Assembly: GCA_023229825.1 (NCBI GenBank)
Contig: JALNYN010000011.1
Span: forward strand, 1 to 50,603
DNA from: Minisyncoccota bacterium
Lineage (GTDB): Bacteria > Patescibacteriota > Minisyncoccia > Phycocordibacterales > CAIJYI01
Length of the DNA: 50,603 nucleotides
Reading direction: 5' to 3'
Shown: piece by piece, positions 1-8,141 of the stretch
Layout of the letters: every line of letters begins with the position of its first letter
Numbering within the stretch: position 1 is the stretch's first letter
The notes under the pieces: model-generated
What the model was told of the DNA's origin: nothing
Databases searched by the model: none
Seen by the model: only the letters and a program-made list of their open reading frames with translations
Translations under genes and position numbers: made by a program

Positions 1-287
1 CCGGCTATGAGCCAAGCGAGAAGAAAGGACGTGAGGAGGGCGGTCAGTATGCCGAACCAAAGACTGAAAAAATAAAAAAGCCCGCGCGAAACGGCTGTAT
101 CAAGATAATGAGCGAGGAGCTGGGTGCCGATAATGCCGATCGGAAAAAAAGCGAGAATTCCCCCTATCAAGTAGCGCAAAGCCGCCGACTCGATCGTGAA
201 GAATTTCAAAAATGAAACATAGAGGAAAAAGTGAGAGATCACCAGGATCCCAACGCTCGTAAGACCAAAAATGAAGACTTGAAGCAT
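1..287 (-). CDS. Membrane N-terminus of a probable metallophosphoesterase (partial)
   Basis: The open frame runs off the left edge, so only the first 95 residues are visible. It starts MLQVFIFGLTSVG and contains three very hydrophobic segments separated by short loops, as in the membrane-anchored N-terminal part of calcineurin-like (YkuE-type) phosphoesterases. No catalytic motif lies inside the window, so the family call is an inference from the look of the membrane domain. The start is supported by a TATACT box 7 nt upstream of the ATG, the leaderless arrangement seen at many genes here. Other polytopic membrane proteins are possible. Confidence 0.4.
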   Translation of the reverse strand, partial: MLQVFIFGLTSVGILVISHFFLYVSFLKFFTIESAALRYLIGGILAFFPIGIIGTQLLAHYLDTAVSRGLFYFFSLWFGILTALLTSFLLAWLIA

Positions 288-466
288 GTTACCCAGTATA
301 ACAGAAGTTTATCCACGAGGGAATTAAGCATGTTGCAGAGATCCGGGAAACCATTTTTTAAAAATTTCCAATTTCTAATATCCAATTTCTAACGAAAACT
401 CAACAGATATCAATATATGGGTACTAATATAAATAGCAACAGATACGTCGACAAACATCGACCGGC

Positions 467-514
467 GTATTCGTATTCATTCGTATATTGGTACCCATTC
501 GTATATTGGTATCT
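467..514. repeat. Dispersed repeat, copy A (inverted partner at 9660-9706)
   Basis: About 47 bp made of two tandem units containing ATTCGTATATTGGTA. The reverse complement of this stretch recurs almost unchanged at 9660-9706. It ends right at the 3' end of the Kazal-like gene. Confidence 0.75.
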
Positions 515-1114
515 TTATCGTTTCACACATTCGCCTTCCTTGTAGCTGCTGACGAGCGGGTTGTTGCACGCTTCGCAGGAATTGCCGAAGGTTTGATCGA
601 CGGGAGGGCAAGGCGCTTTGATGCATTGAACAGCCACCTTCGCGCACACCGGTTTATAAAGGGCAATGCATGCCATATTTTCTTCGTTGCCGGTTTTTGG
701 CGGGCAGGATATTTCTTGTGAAACTTGCGGAGGCGGTGTCGAAGAAGAAGGAGGAGGTATGGCGCCGGTGCATCGCCAATTGATCTCCGCTTTCTTTGTT
801 TGTTCTGAAACGACGCAGGCGGGATTGCACCCCGGTTTTGTTGAGTTCAAATTCGCGTCGAACCACCATGTTTTGGTAACTTCGTTATAAATTCCGGCGG
901 AACCTTTTAAAGAATCCGATCCTCCTTTTACGCACGTCTCGGCGGCGATCGTCCGTGCTTCCGTTTCGCTCAGCGTTTTATTGTTTTCCGTCTGTTTCGG
1001 CGCTTCCGGCGTTTCGTCGTTCGCCGGCCTTTGAAGCAGCCAAAACGTTGCGGCCCAAAAAACAGCAAAGACTCCGATAAAAGTAAATATTTTTGTTTTC
1101 ATAGAATTGCTCAT
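515..1114 (-). CDS. Secreted or membrane-anchored protein with Kazal-like C-terminal domain
   Basis: 199 residues. Residues about 7-28 form an N-terminal membrane anchor or uncleaved signal (KIFTFIGVFAVFWAATFWLL). A low-complexity Pro/Ser linker (PPPSSSTPPP) lies near residue 120. The C-terminus is Cys-rich, with the spacing of Kazal-type protease inhibitor domains: a YKPVCA core, then NSCEACN, then a final EGEC. An insertion with two extra cysteines (VQCIKAPCPP) sits inside the domain. The protein is therefore predicted to act outside the cytoplasm, perhaps against proteases or in surface interaction; no target can be inferred. The start could also be the second Met, 12 bases downstream. Confidence 0.65.
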   Translation of the reverse strand: MSNSMKTKIFTFIGVFAVFWAATFWLLQRPANDETPEAPKQTENNKTLSETEARTIAAETCVKGGSDSLKGSAGIYNEVTKTWWFDANLNSTKPGCNPACVVSEQTKKAEINWRCTGAIPPPSSSTPPPQVSQEISCPPKTGNEENMACIALYKPVCAKVAVQCIKAPCPPVDQTFGNSCEACNNPLVSSYKEGECVKR

Positions 1115-1214
1115 TTATGAAATATTATGCGTACATTATACCAAAAAATTTATTAAACAAGGAGGGATTTGCTTATCCCTTCGCTTATTTTGCCGCCGTG
1201 ATATAATTATGGTA

Positions 1215-1772
1215 ATGAAAGTATCGTATCCGGAAAATTATCCTCAATCTGAACGCCCTCGCCGCTCCGAGCCTCGCTTTGCCGGGCCGCTTTTTGCGTT
1301 CTGCCTTTTACTGGCTTCCAACATATATTTTTGGAACGATTATTTTTCAAGAGAAGAAAAGACCGGGCTTATTCAAAAGGAAACAAGATTGCTTCTTGGG
1401 ACCGCAGACGATCAAAAGAATTCTTTGGAAGAAAACAAAAAGAAGCTCTCGGTGCTCGAGAAAGAATTCTCGGCATTAAACATGGAGCTCTCCAGCTCGA
1501 CCTCTGTTCTTGCATCCGTCGAAACGGAAATTTTGATCCGAGAGAACAACCTCGCCCTTATCGCATCATCGACCGCCGCGGAAAATGCCAGACTCGCCGC
1601 TCTTGCCCGAACCGCCTCCACGACAACGGAAGTTATTGCTGAAAATGAATCGGTGGCGGAAGAGAACGCCAGCGTCGATACTGTGAGCAGCGAGATCGAC
1701 GGCACTCAAATGATGGGCGCTGCGGCTTTTGCCCTTGATCCCGTTGATCCGAATTCAACACAAAACCCATGA
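1215..1772 (+). CDS. Single-span membrane protein with coiled coil
   Basis: 185 residues from the chosen ATG. After a polar, Pro/Arg-rich N-terminus there is one membrane segment (PLFAFCLLLASNIYFW), followed by a long charged alpha-helical stretch with heptad character (about residues 45-100) and an Ala/Ser/Thr/Glu-rich tail. A TATAAT box at 1202-1207 sits 7 nt before the ATG, so the mRNA is probably leaderless and the longer frames upstream are not used. The next gene starts 7 bp after this stop and has a similar design, suggesting one operon for two envelope proteins. No family recognised. Confidence 0.6.
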   Translation: MKVSYPENYPQSERPRRSEPRFAGPLFAFCLLLASNIYFWNDYFSREEKTGLIQKETRLLLGTADDQKNSLEENKKKLSVLEKEFSALNMELSSSTSVLASVETEILIRENNLALIASSTAAENARLAALARTASTTTEVIAENESVAEENASVDTVSSEIDGTQMMGAAAFALDPVDPNSTQNP

Positions 1773-1779
1773 TCATTTT

Positions 1780-2115
1780 ATGAACGCGCTTTCACTTATT
1801 CTCACTATCGCCAACGCCTCTCTTTTTGCGGGAGGTTTACTTGGTTTGTTTTTAGATATTCCGGCAAGGTCGAACCTTGCCAGTAAAGAGCGCGTGCAGA
1901 CGGCGCTGATGAGATCGATCTCTGATCGCGATAATGAGGTGGTCAACATGCAAAAAAGAAGAGAAGAACTTGAGATCGAGATACCGCTCATGCCGGAGAA
2001 GATCGAGGAAGCGAAAAATAACCTTGTGATCCGAAAGGCTGATCTTGCCAGAAAGATTCGAGAGGAACGATCCGTTACGGCAATGGCGAGCACAACGAGA
2101 ACAGCCAACGAATAG
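1780..2115 (+). CDS. Small membrane protein with coiled coil
   Basis: 111 residues. A hydrophobic N-terminal segment (about residues 3-25, LILTIANASLFAGGLLGLF) is followed by a charged helix (about 35-100) likely to form a coiled coil. It follows the preceding coiled-coil membrane protein after 7 bp and is probably cotranscribed with it. A stem-loop terminator follows 6 bases after the stop. Function unknown. Confidence 0.6.
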   Translation: MNALSLILTIANASLFAGGLLGLFLDIPARSNLASKERVQTALMRSISDRDNEVVNMQKRREELEIEIPLMPEKIEEAKNNLVIRKADLARKIREERSVTAMASTTRTANE

Positions 2116-2120
2116 CTTAC

Positions 2121-2151
2121 AAAAATCGCTCCCGGGTCGGGCGATTTTTTT
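2121..2151. terminator. Bidirectional intrinsic terminator
   Basis: AAAAATCGC and GCGATTTTT form a 9-bp stem around an 11-nt loop with T runs on both sides. It serves the convergent genes ending at 2115 (+) and 2151 (-). Confidence 0.8.
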
Positions 2152-2666
2152 TAAAGCAGATCCAGATGCTTCAGGACCATGTCCGCACGTTCCGGAACCG
2201 GCCGCACTGGGATGTTTACGGAAGGAACGCCTCTTTTTTGGTATGCCTCGACGGTCATGCGGTATATGTCGAGCGCTTCATCCGTTCCTTTTTCCACTCG
2301 CACGCCATCCGCCACAAAATTAGGGAGCATTTCTAAAAAGAATACGCCATCGTAATGGGCATCCGTCTGTACTTCGGGCGGTATTCGTGAACCGCACGTG
2401 TAACGGCAGTAAGCGATCTGATCAAGAAATCCCCGATCGAGAAAAGCGATCTCACCCGCTGCTTGCCGCAATGTATCCTCGGCGGCGGCTTGCCGCTTTG
2501 CGATCTCCTGCTGAAAAAGATACGGGTCGCGGCAGGGATGAAAAACGCCTTCCGAGAGAACTGAACGGGCGACCTCGGGAACGATCAAAAAACCTCGTTC
2601 TCGCAAATGTTCGATGAGGGTCGATTTTCCGCAGGATGACGGTCCTGTGATGACGTAGGTTCGCAT
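2151..2666 (-). CDS. AAA_28-like P-loop NTPase
   Basis: 171 residues from the chosen Met (MRTYVITG). The Walker A loop is GPSSCGKST at about residues 8-16, followed by a helix and EVARSVL, the conserved E-x-A-R feature of the NTPase family Pfam calls AAA_28 (also related to NadR-type kinases). FLDRGFLDQIAY carries the Walker B-like Asp and a downstream Arg. Family members are small nucleotide kinases or ATPases of mostly unknown substrate. An upstream ATG at 2699 exists, but family alignment and a TATACT box 10 nt before the chosen ATG favour 2666. Confidence 0.7.
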   Translation of the reverse strand: MRTYVITGPSSCGKSTLIEHLRERGFLIVPEVARSVLSEGVFHPCRDPYLFQQEIAKRQAAAEDTLRQAAGEIAFLDRGFLDQIAYCRYTCGSRIPPEVQTDAHYDGVFFLEMLPNFVADGVRVEKGTDEALDIYRMTVEAYQKRGVPSVNIPVRPVPERADMVLKHLDLL

Positions 2667-2767
2667 ACTTCTTTTCAGTATATCAGCGAGCGCAAACATT
2701 GTGAACTTCCGTTACGGCCGCTCTGCTCATTGAAATATATTCTTTTTTACTTCATAATAGAGGAATT

Positions 2768-4048
2768 ATGATAGCTATATTATCCCTCGTTGCTTTGGTC
2801 GTTGCCGTTATCATCGGCATAATCCGCCCAAAGATCAACATCGGCGTTCTCTCTATCGGGTTCGCTTTTATTATCGGCTTCTTTTTCCTTCATTTGAAAG
2901 AGAAAGAGATCACGGCATTATTCCCCAGTTCGCTCTTTTTAATGCTCGTGTTTATTACCTTCCTGTTCTCTCTTGCGGCTGAGAACGGTACTTTGCAGAA
3001 GATCACCAATATCTTGGTGGGGAAAGTGCGCGCCAAACCGGTTCTGCTCCCGCTCGTTTTCTTTGCTTTGACCTTCTTCCTTTCCGCCATAGGACCGGGA
3101 AATATCGCGGCTGTCGCGCTTATCGCTCCGATCGGCATGGTGCTTGCGTATAACCTCAAGCTCAGCCCGTTTTTGATGGCGATCATGATCTGCACCGGCG
3201 CCAATGCCGGAGCGTTCTCTCCCATTGCCCCGACGGGGGTGATCTCCACCGGACTTATTCAGAAAATAGGAATTGAAAGCACGCTTGTTCCGTGGATCAT
3301 CTTCGGTGCGTCCGCCCTCATTCAATCGCTCTCGGCCATCCTCGCGTATTTCGGTTTCCTTTTTTACTTCAAAAAATTCCGCAAAGGGGAAGAGACGGCG
3401 AGCGTTGAGATCTCGCATATCATCGGCGATGGAAAAGAAGTATTTTCTGCGAAGCAAAAGATCACGCTTATCGCGCTCGTGCTCCTGCTTGTTCTTATTA
3501 TCTTTTTCAAAGTCCCGCTCATTCTCTCTGCTTTTTTCGCTACCGCCATTCTTTTATTCCTTGATGCCGCCGATTCAGAGACCGCTCTGAAAAACATGCC
3601 GTGGGATGCGATACTTCTTGTATCGGGCGTTTCTTTGCTTATTGGCATGCTGGATAAGGCCGGAGGGCTTGATCTTGCCACGACGCTTATCGCCAATATT
3701 TCCGATGTGTCATACATCAATGCGATGCTTGCCCTCATCACAGGAATTATTTCTGCGTACAGCAGTTCGTCTGGCGTGGTGCTTCCGGCTTTCATTCCGC
3801 TTATACCCGAACTTATCGAAAAAATGGGAGGAGGCGATCTTAATCGCATGGCGGTCGCCGTTGCCGTCGGATCGCACATGGTCGACGTGTCGCCTCTTTC
3901 AACGCTCGGCGCCATCTGCATTTCGGCAATGCCCACCGCCTCGTCTGCGGTAAAAAATAAATTGTTCCGCCAGCTTATGCTCTGGGGTCTTTCCATGGCG
4001 GTGGTCGGAACGATCCTTTCCTTCCTTATTCTCGATCTGCCGTATTAA
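2768..4048 (+). CDS. MatC/SLC13-like anion (dicarboxylate) permease
   Basis: 426 residues and about 11-12 hydrophobic segments. Two pseudo-repeated re-entrant motifs are visible: SAIGPGNIAAVALIAPIG near residue 110, and SAYSSSSGVVLPAFIPLIP near residue 333. Both resemble the paired SNT-like hairpins of Ion Transporter superfamily anion carriers, and the overall order matches MatC-type dicarboxylate carriers. Such proteins import or exchange dicarboxylates such as malate or malonate across the inner membrane. A malic enzyme lies 33 kb away, so malate is a reasonable but unproven substrate. The gene stands alone and ends in a strong terminator. Confidence 0.65.
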   Translation: MIAILSLVALVVAVIIGIIRPKINIGVLSIGFAFIIGFFFLHLKEKEITALFPSSLFLMLVFITFLFSLAAENGTLQKITNILVGKVRAKPVLLPLVFFALTFFLSAIGPGNIAAVALIAPIGMVLAYNLKLSPFLMAIMICTGANAGAFSPIAPTGVISTGLIQKIGIESTLVPWIIFGASALIQSLSAILAYFGFLFYFKKFRKGEETASVEISHIIGDGKEVFSAKQKITLIALVLLLVLIIFFKVPLILSAFFATAILLFLDAADSETALKNMPWDAILLVSGVSLLIGMLDKAGGLDLATTLIANISDVSYINAMLALITGIISAYSSSSGVVLPAFIPLIPELIEKMGGGDLNRMAVAVAVGSHMVDVSPLSTLGAICISAMPTASSAVKNKLFRQLMLWGLSMAVVGTILSFLILDLPY

Positions 4049-4054
4049 AAAAAT

Positions 4055-4084
4055 AAAAAGCTCGCTTCCAAGCGAGCTTTTTTT
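4055..4084 (+). terminator. Intrinsic terminator of the permease gene
   Basis: AAAAAGCTCGCTT pairs with AAGCGAGCTTTTT around a 2-4 nt loop, followed by more T residues. It is symmetrical, so it can also serve the convergent gene ending at 4108. Confidence 0.85.
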
Positions 4085-4107
4085 GATCATCTTTTCTCAA
4101 TAATATT

Positions 4108-4503
4108 CTAAATATTTTTCTCTCTCCTTACCGCGGCCCAATAGGAGAGGTAGCCGAGAAGTCCGAGTTGGATGGTCGGGGTTAAGCCTGTTCCAAGGAA
4201 AGGGATGATCGGCATGTATTCGTTGTATGCCCATCTGCCGGCTCCGAGGGCGTACCACTCGATCAATATTGCGAGGACGATGCCAATCACGATCATGAGC
4301 CAGCTTCGCTTCTGAAACCAAGCAATGAACAGAAAAGGAAGCGCAAGAACGGTGATCATGACCGCATCGCCGAGCGAAGCGCGAAAGAGTATGAATTCAG
4401 TTATTTTTCCGCCCTGATATCCTGCATACAGCAGAGCATGAAGATTTTCCCAAACGAAATTGAGGAGGAAAGAAAAAACAAAGATGTATAGTATTTTCTT
4501 CAT
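4108..4503 (-). CDS. Small polytopic membrane protein
   Basis: 131 residues with four predicted membrane helices. The conserved-looking start is KILYIFVFSFLLNFVWENLHA, and there is a central IEWYALGAGRWAYNEYMP loop; aromatic residues and a Trp-Glu-Asn cluster at the first helix end are notable. The start is fixed by a textbook promoter: TTGCCC, 17-bp spacer, TACACT, then 6 nt to the ATG, giving a leaderless mRNA. The longer frame reaching 4632 would put this promoter inside the coding region. Function not recognised. Confidence 0.65.
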   Translation of the reverse strand: MKKILYIFVFSFLLNFVWENLHALLYAGYQGGKITEFILFRASLGDAVMITVLALPFLFIAWFQKRSWLMIVIGIVLAILIEWYALGAGRWAYNEYMPIIPFLGTGLTPTIQLGLLGYLSYWAAVRREKNI

Positions 4504-4644
4504 GTTTAAAGTGTACCTCCTCCGCCGCTGTCGGGCAAGGATATGTTTGTCACACAAAATAAAACTGTAACTTTTCGGCTTTTTCATACGTAGTAAACAA
4601 CGGATGCATCTGTTTGAAGCAAACATGATCACGATGGAGTAAAC

Positions 4645-5130
4645 ATGAACGATATATCAATTGAAATCCACATAAAAGAACTTAAAAACAGACTGTCAGA
4701 TAGAGATATTTTTGACATACAGGAACTCCTTCGACAGCTGAAGGGTGTCGAGAAAGGCTTTGAGTATGTTCGTGAAATTGACATCAGGGCCGTAATAAAA
4801 AGGGGTGCCCTTTTTCTTCTGCGAGATCAAAAAAAAGAGAGGGTCATGGGTATGGCTTCTCTCGTACTTGTTCCCAAGTTGACGGGATCAGTGTTGACTA
4901 TCGAAGATGTGGTGATCGAACGATCTTACCGCGGACAGCATTTGGGAAGAATACTTACGGAAGCCATGCTTTCTTTTAACTGGCCGATCGACTGGGGGAG
5001 TTATGTGGAAAGTTTCCCGAGAAGATATGAGTTAACCAGCAAGCCGGATAGAGAAGCCGCAAATAGGCTCTATGCTTCACTGGGTTTTCAAATACGCCAA
5101 ACGAACCCGTACTATCTTGATATTAAATAG
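4645..5130 (+). CDS. GNAT-family N-acetyltransferase
   Basis: 161 residues. The acetyl-CoA pyrophosphate-binding loop is RSYRGQHLGRIL (R-G-x-x-L-G; about residues 93-104), preceded by the beta-4 strand VLTIEDVVIE, the usual order in GNAT enzymes. The C-terminus has NRLYASLGFQIRQTNPYYL, matching the motif-B Y-x-x-x-G-F feature. The substrate cannot be deduced. A GGAG Shine-Dalgarno lies 5 nt before the ATG. A strong hairpin terminator follows. Confidence 0.85.
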   Translation: MNDISIEIHIKELKNRLSDRDIFDIQELLRQLKGVEKGFEYVREIDIRAVIKRGALFLLRDQKKERVMGMASLVLVPKLTGSVLTIEDVVIERSYRGQHLGRILTEAMLSFNWPIDWGSYVESFPRRYELTSKPDREAANRLYASLGFQIRQTNPYYLDIK

Positions 5131-5131
5131 C

Positions 5132-5158
5132 AAAACACCCCGTTCGCGGGGTGTTTTT
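5132..5158. terminator. Bidirectional intrinsic terminator
   Basis: AACACCCCG-TTCG-CGGGGTGTT with a UUCG-type tetraloop and T run on the plus strand. It separates convergent genes ending at 5130 and 5164. Confidence 0.9.
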
Positions 5159-5163
5159 TTTCA

Positions 5164-6213
5164 TCATCCTTTTCTCGTATACATGACTCTTGATGGTACG
5201 GCGAGAGAGACATCTTCATCGTCTAATTTTTCAAGTATGGCGAGGTTTATTTTTTGTTGAATGTCCATGTATAAATTGTAGTCCGGCGATAGAACATAAT
5301 ATACCGTCTCGATCTCAAGCCAGGATTCACCAAAATTGCAGAAATGTGAACGGTCGAATCGAGCATCGGGTATTTTTTCAATTATGGATCTGTACCAGCC
5401 GGGGATCGCTTTCAGTTTGTCTCTATCGATCGTATTCTCGACTTTGATCACGGAAACCACGCGCCGGTCTTTCATCTGTTTGAAATTCATGATCCGCGTC
5501 GACGTAAGTTCTTTGTTGGAAACAACCAGTTCTTCTCCTCTTAATGTTGCGATGCGCGTCGTGCGAATACCTATCTTCTTAACCGTGCCGAGATCGCTTC
5601 CGATAATAATGAAATCTCCGACGACGAAAGGCTTATCGAAATGCAGGGCGAATGAACTGAAAAGATCGCCGAGAACGTTTTGTGCTGCAAGGGCGACGGC
5701 GATACCTCCGATCCCGAGACCGGCGACAAGCGACGTGACATCGATGCCGATATTGGAAAGGGCAAGGATCAAGCCGAGCGACCAAATGATAAAATTTATC
5801 ACAAATCGGGCGATATGCAGGGAAGCGCGAGTTGAATCATCTTGTTCTGTGAACTTTTTTTCAAGCGCAAAATCTGCTACTGATTGGAGCGCCATGATGA
5901 TCTGGTAGATCACCCAAAGGACCAATACGGCTGAAAGCATCTTTTCCGCTGTCGGCACCAAGATCAGCGTTCTTGAGGATAAATAGACGGCAAGGAAAAA
6001 ATAAAGAGGGGGCTGGATCTTTTCAATGATCTTGACGATGTTGTCGTCAATTCCCGTTTCGGTTTTCTCCGATAAGGCGCGCAAGTGCTGAATGATAAAA
6101 TGCTGGACATACCGGAGTATAATAAGCCAAGCCACGAGCGTTGCGACCATAATCGCGTAATCGTGCACCGGGTTTCCAAAAACGATAACATCCCAAAAAT
6201 TTTCTTGTATCAT
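5164..6213 (-). CDS. MscS-family mechanosensitive channel
   Basis: 349 residues. Four or so N-terminal membrane segments (about 20-175) lead into the pore helix GLGIGGIAVALAAQNVLGDL, the Gly/Ala-packed TM3 of MscS. This is followed by the beta domain starting FDKPFVVGDFI and ending NKELTSTRIMNF, and a C-terminal alpha/beta domain. It should release small solutes on hypo-osmotic shock. Length and added N-terminal helices resemble YnaI/YbdG-like members rather than minimal E. coli MscS (286 residues). Confidence 0.92.
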   Translation of the reverse strand: MIQENFWDVIVFGNPVHDYAIMVATLVAWLIILRYVQHFIIQHLRALSEKTETGIDDNIVKIIEKIQPPLYFFLAVYLSSRTLILVPTAEKMLSAVLVLWVIYQIIMALQSVADFALEKKFTEQDDSTRASLHIARFVINFIIWSLGLILALSNIGIDVTSLVAGLGIGGIAVALAAQNVLGDLFSSFALHFDKPFVVGDFIIIGSDLGTVKKIGIRTTRIATLRGEELVVSNKELTSTRIMNFKQMKDRRVVSVIKVENTIDRDKLKAIPGWYRSIIEKIPDARFDRSHFCNFGESWLEIETVYYVLSPDYNLYMDIQQKINLAILEKLDDEDVSLAVPSRVMYTRKG

Positions 6214-6345
6214 AGGTTTTTATATTTATACATTCATTATAACCGCCACGGGAAAAAAATGACAATGCGGGCGGTGTGGATTGCCGCAAACTTTATGGTT
6301 TACATTGACTAAAAATAGATGCATTGGAATTTCGCAACACCCCGT

Positions 6346-6423
6346 CGTCATACCGGACAGGGATCCGGTATCCACGTCGTCGTGCGGGTAAACGTGGATT
6401 CCGGATCGCGGTCCGGAATGACG
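6346..6423. repeat. Palindromic dispersed repeat, two units in inverted orientation
   Basis: Unit 6393-6423 begins CGTGGATTCCGGATCGCGG and ends CCGGAATGACG. Unit 6346-6376 is a diverged copy in the opposite orientation, 16 bp away. The 6393-6423 unit is identical to 10551-10581 and similar to 12047-12077. Each unit is itself a hairpin. The paired layout resembles REP/BIME elements. Confidence 0.85.
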
Positions 6424-6435
6424 AATTGGTAAGAC

Positions 6436-7170
6436 TTATTTTTTCTTTTTCTTCCTAAAATCCACCTTCTTGATCGGTTTGCCGTACTTGATAACGTCGG
6501 TTGCGGAGGAATCGAGAATTTCTTCCGGTTTTTTGATCACTTCCGCCACTTTTCCGCCGACGAAATAATCGGCGTAGTCTTGTTCGTGTATGAATATCGG
6601 AGAAAAACTGAAAGACGATTCGGAAACGAGCATTATCTGGCGGTTTTTTTTATCGGTGAAAAATTTCTTTATGTTTGCCAATCCCTCGATGATCGAAATG
6701 ATGTAATCGCCGTTTTGCGGGGGCGAGTACGTCCGCTCCGCGATGACGTAGTCGCCATCATCAATGCTTTTGCCGCGAATATTCGCGCGATTCATGGAAT
6801 GCCCCGTGGCGCGGATGACGAACAGGTCATTTATTTTTTTTATAAGATTCTCTCCCAGGATCCCTTTTGAAACTTTCAGGTATCCCTCGATCTCACCGTT
6901 CGCATAGCTTCGGGCGCTTCCGCAGTTTGCCGAACCGAGAATGGGAAGGGAAATAAGGCTGGTCGCTTCGTTCAATCCTCCCTTTGCCGGGAGCAGTTTC
7001 CCGTTGTTATCAGCGAGCAGCAAACCTTTTTCTTTGAGTTTTTCGATGTGGTGCTTAATTTTCTGAGGGCTTCCTGACTCGCCGATCGATTCGCCGATCC
7101 TGCGCAATGATACGCTCGCCAAATTTTGGGACCGCGCGAGCTCGAGAATCTTTTGTTGTGTTGTGTGCAT
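6436..7170 (-). CDS. lexA: LexA-like self-cleaving repressor (S24 peptidase)
   Basis: 244 residues. Residues 1-55 form a winged helix (TQQKILELARSQ; then SPQKIKHHIEKLKEKGLLL). Residues about 70-200 form the S24 peptidase fold: hydrophobic strand ISLPILGSAN, a likely cleavage dipeptide Cys83-Gly84, catalytic Ser125 in TGHSMN, and a Lys at 168/169 in LANIKKFF. A C-terminal Lys-rich tail is extra. Cys-Gly is the cleavage pair known for UmuD; LexA usually has Ala-Gly. It should repress an SOS-type regulon. The start is set by a consensus promoter 6 nt before the ATG; the longer frame to 7275 would contain that promoter. Confidence 0.8.
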   Translation of the reverse strand: MHTTQQKILELARSQNLASVSLRRIGESIGESGSPQKIKHHIEKLKEKGLLLADNNGKLLPAKGGLNEATSLISLPILGSANCGSARSYANGEIEGYLKVSKGILGENLIKKINDLFVIRATGHSMNRANIRGKSIDDGDYVIAERTYSPPQNGDYIISIIEGLANIKKFFTDKKNRQIMLVSESSFSFSPIFIHEQDYADYFVGGKVAEVIKKPEEILDSSATDVIKYGKPIKKVDFRKKKKK

Positions 7171-7176
7171 AGGTCC

Positions 7177-7205
7177 ATTATATTTTTTTGTCCACGTATT
7201 GTCAA
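7177..7205 (-). promoter_or_regulatory. Consensus leaderless promoter of the lexA-like gene
   Basis: TTGACA at 7200-7205, a 17-bp spacer and TATAAT at 7177-7182, then 6 nt to the ATG at 7170. Both boxes are perfect consensus, and the predicted first transcribed base is the A of the start codon. Confidence 0.9.
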
Positions 7206-7216
7206 TCGAGTTGACA
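7200..7216. promoter_or_regulatory. Palindromic operator candidate in the divergent intergenic region
   Basis: TGTCAATCGAGTTGACA has perfect 6-bp arms around 5 bp. It covers the -35 box of the lexA-like gene and lies upstream of the divergent gene at 7292. A repressor bound here would block the lexA-like promoter, fitting autoregulation. This is inference. Confidence 0.5.
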
Positions 7217-7279
7217 GCATTGACGTGTGGATAACTCGCTACACCACGCGCTTTAATTTTTTCTTGCTGAAACATGTGA

Positions 7280-7285
7280 TATAAT
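7280..7285 (+). promoter_or_regulatory. Extended -10 promoter, leaderless start at 7292
   Basis: TG-A-TATAAT (extended -10) with 6 nt between the box and the ATG. No good -35 is visible, as expected for an extended -10 promoter. Confidence 0.75.
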
Positions 7286-7291
7286 CACCGA

Positions 7292-8059
7292 ATGACAGAA
7301 AAATTTCAACTGAATACTCCCGAAACCGTTTCTTCGGCGGAATCAAGAAAGCGCATTATCGCTTGTATTGGGACCGGCGCGAGTTATTTGGACGAGAAAG
7401 AACAGTCGCAATTCAAAACAAAGGAGGATGCACCCAACGTGTTGTTTGTCGATTTCAGGGGCGACGAACGATCTTTTTCCGAATTGAATATTACCAACCA
7501 CGGAGAACAATCGTACATGATCTCTCCTTTGGATACGGAAGATAAACGTTCAAAAGAATACGTGAATTGTACGGGCATTGCGGGGGTAGGGAAGGAAAAG
7601 GCATCCGATAAGAGCGTATCGTTTCTGAGCCATCAGTGTCCGACTTGGTTTTTATCCGATGCTAAAAATCAGCAGATATTTCTAGATGATCTCGATAAGA
7701 TACTTTCCGAAATGAAAGAAAGATGCGATACAGGTACGATCGATGTCGTTATCTTCGGCGGAAATTATATTTCAGGAACCAGCATGAATAGCGAACACAC
7801 TCGGCAAAGATATACAGAGTCCATTCAAACGCTATCGCAGAAGATCCACGACATACTCGGTTTTGAACCGGTCGTCATAACCGAACCGAAACCATTTTCG
7901 GGAGAAGACGACGTGGTTCTTGAAACGCAAACCGCTCGGCTTTTTCTTCGAAGGCCTTCAAAGAATTCCGTTCCGACGGACACGATCAGATCGCAAAGTT
8001 TTCTGCCCAAAGACCTGGAACAAAAAACTACCGAATGGAACAAAAAACAAGCGGCGTAA
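7292..8059 (+). CDS. Protein of unknown function, divergent from lexA-like gene
   Basis: 255 residues, soluble, no signal peptide or membrane segment. An early strand-loop IIACIGTGASYLD and a later DVVIFGGNYISGTSM suggest an alpha/beta fold, but I recognise no family or catalytic motif. It shares the regulatory region of the lexA-like gene and starts leaderless from an extended -10 box, so it may belong to the same damage regulon. Function not assigned. Confidence 0.6.
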   Translation: MTEKFQLNTPETVSSAESRKRIIACIGTGASYLDEKEQSQFKTKEDAPNVLFVDFRGDERSFSELNITNHGEQSYMISPLDTEDKRSKEYVNCTGIAGVGKEKASDKSVSFLSHQCPTWFLSDAKNQQIFLDDLDKILSEMKERCDTGTIDVVIFGGNYISGTSMNSEHTRQRYTESIQTLSQKIHDILGFEPVVITEPKPFSGEDDVVLETQTARLFLRRPSKNSVPTDTIRSQSFLPKDLEQKTTEWNKKQAA

Positions 8060-8096
8060 AGATTCAACGAAGATTAAAGATTTTAGGATTTATGAT

Positions 8097-8131
8097 TTTC
8101 CGCCAGCGGGCGGATCCTCCCGCTGGAGGAA
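8097..8131. repeat. GC-rich palindromic repeat, copy 1
   Basis: A hairpin-forming stretch containing CCGCCAGCGGGCGGATCCTC. A nearly identical copy lies at 30833-30868, differing by one base in the right arm. Here it sits between convergent genes. Confidence 0.8.
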
Positions 8132-8141
8132 ACAACTCGCC

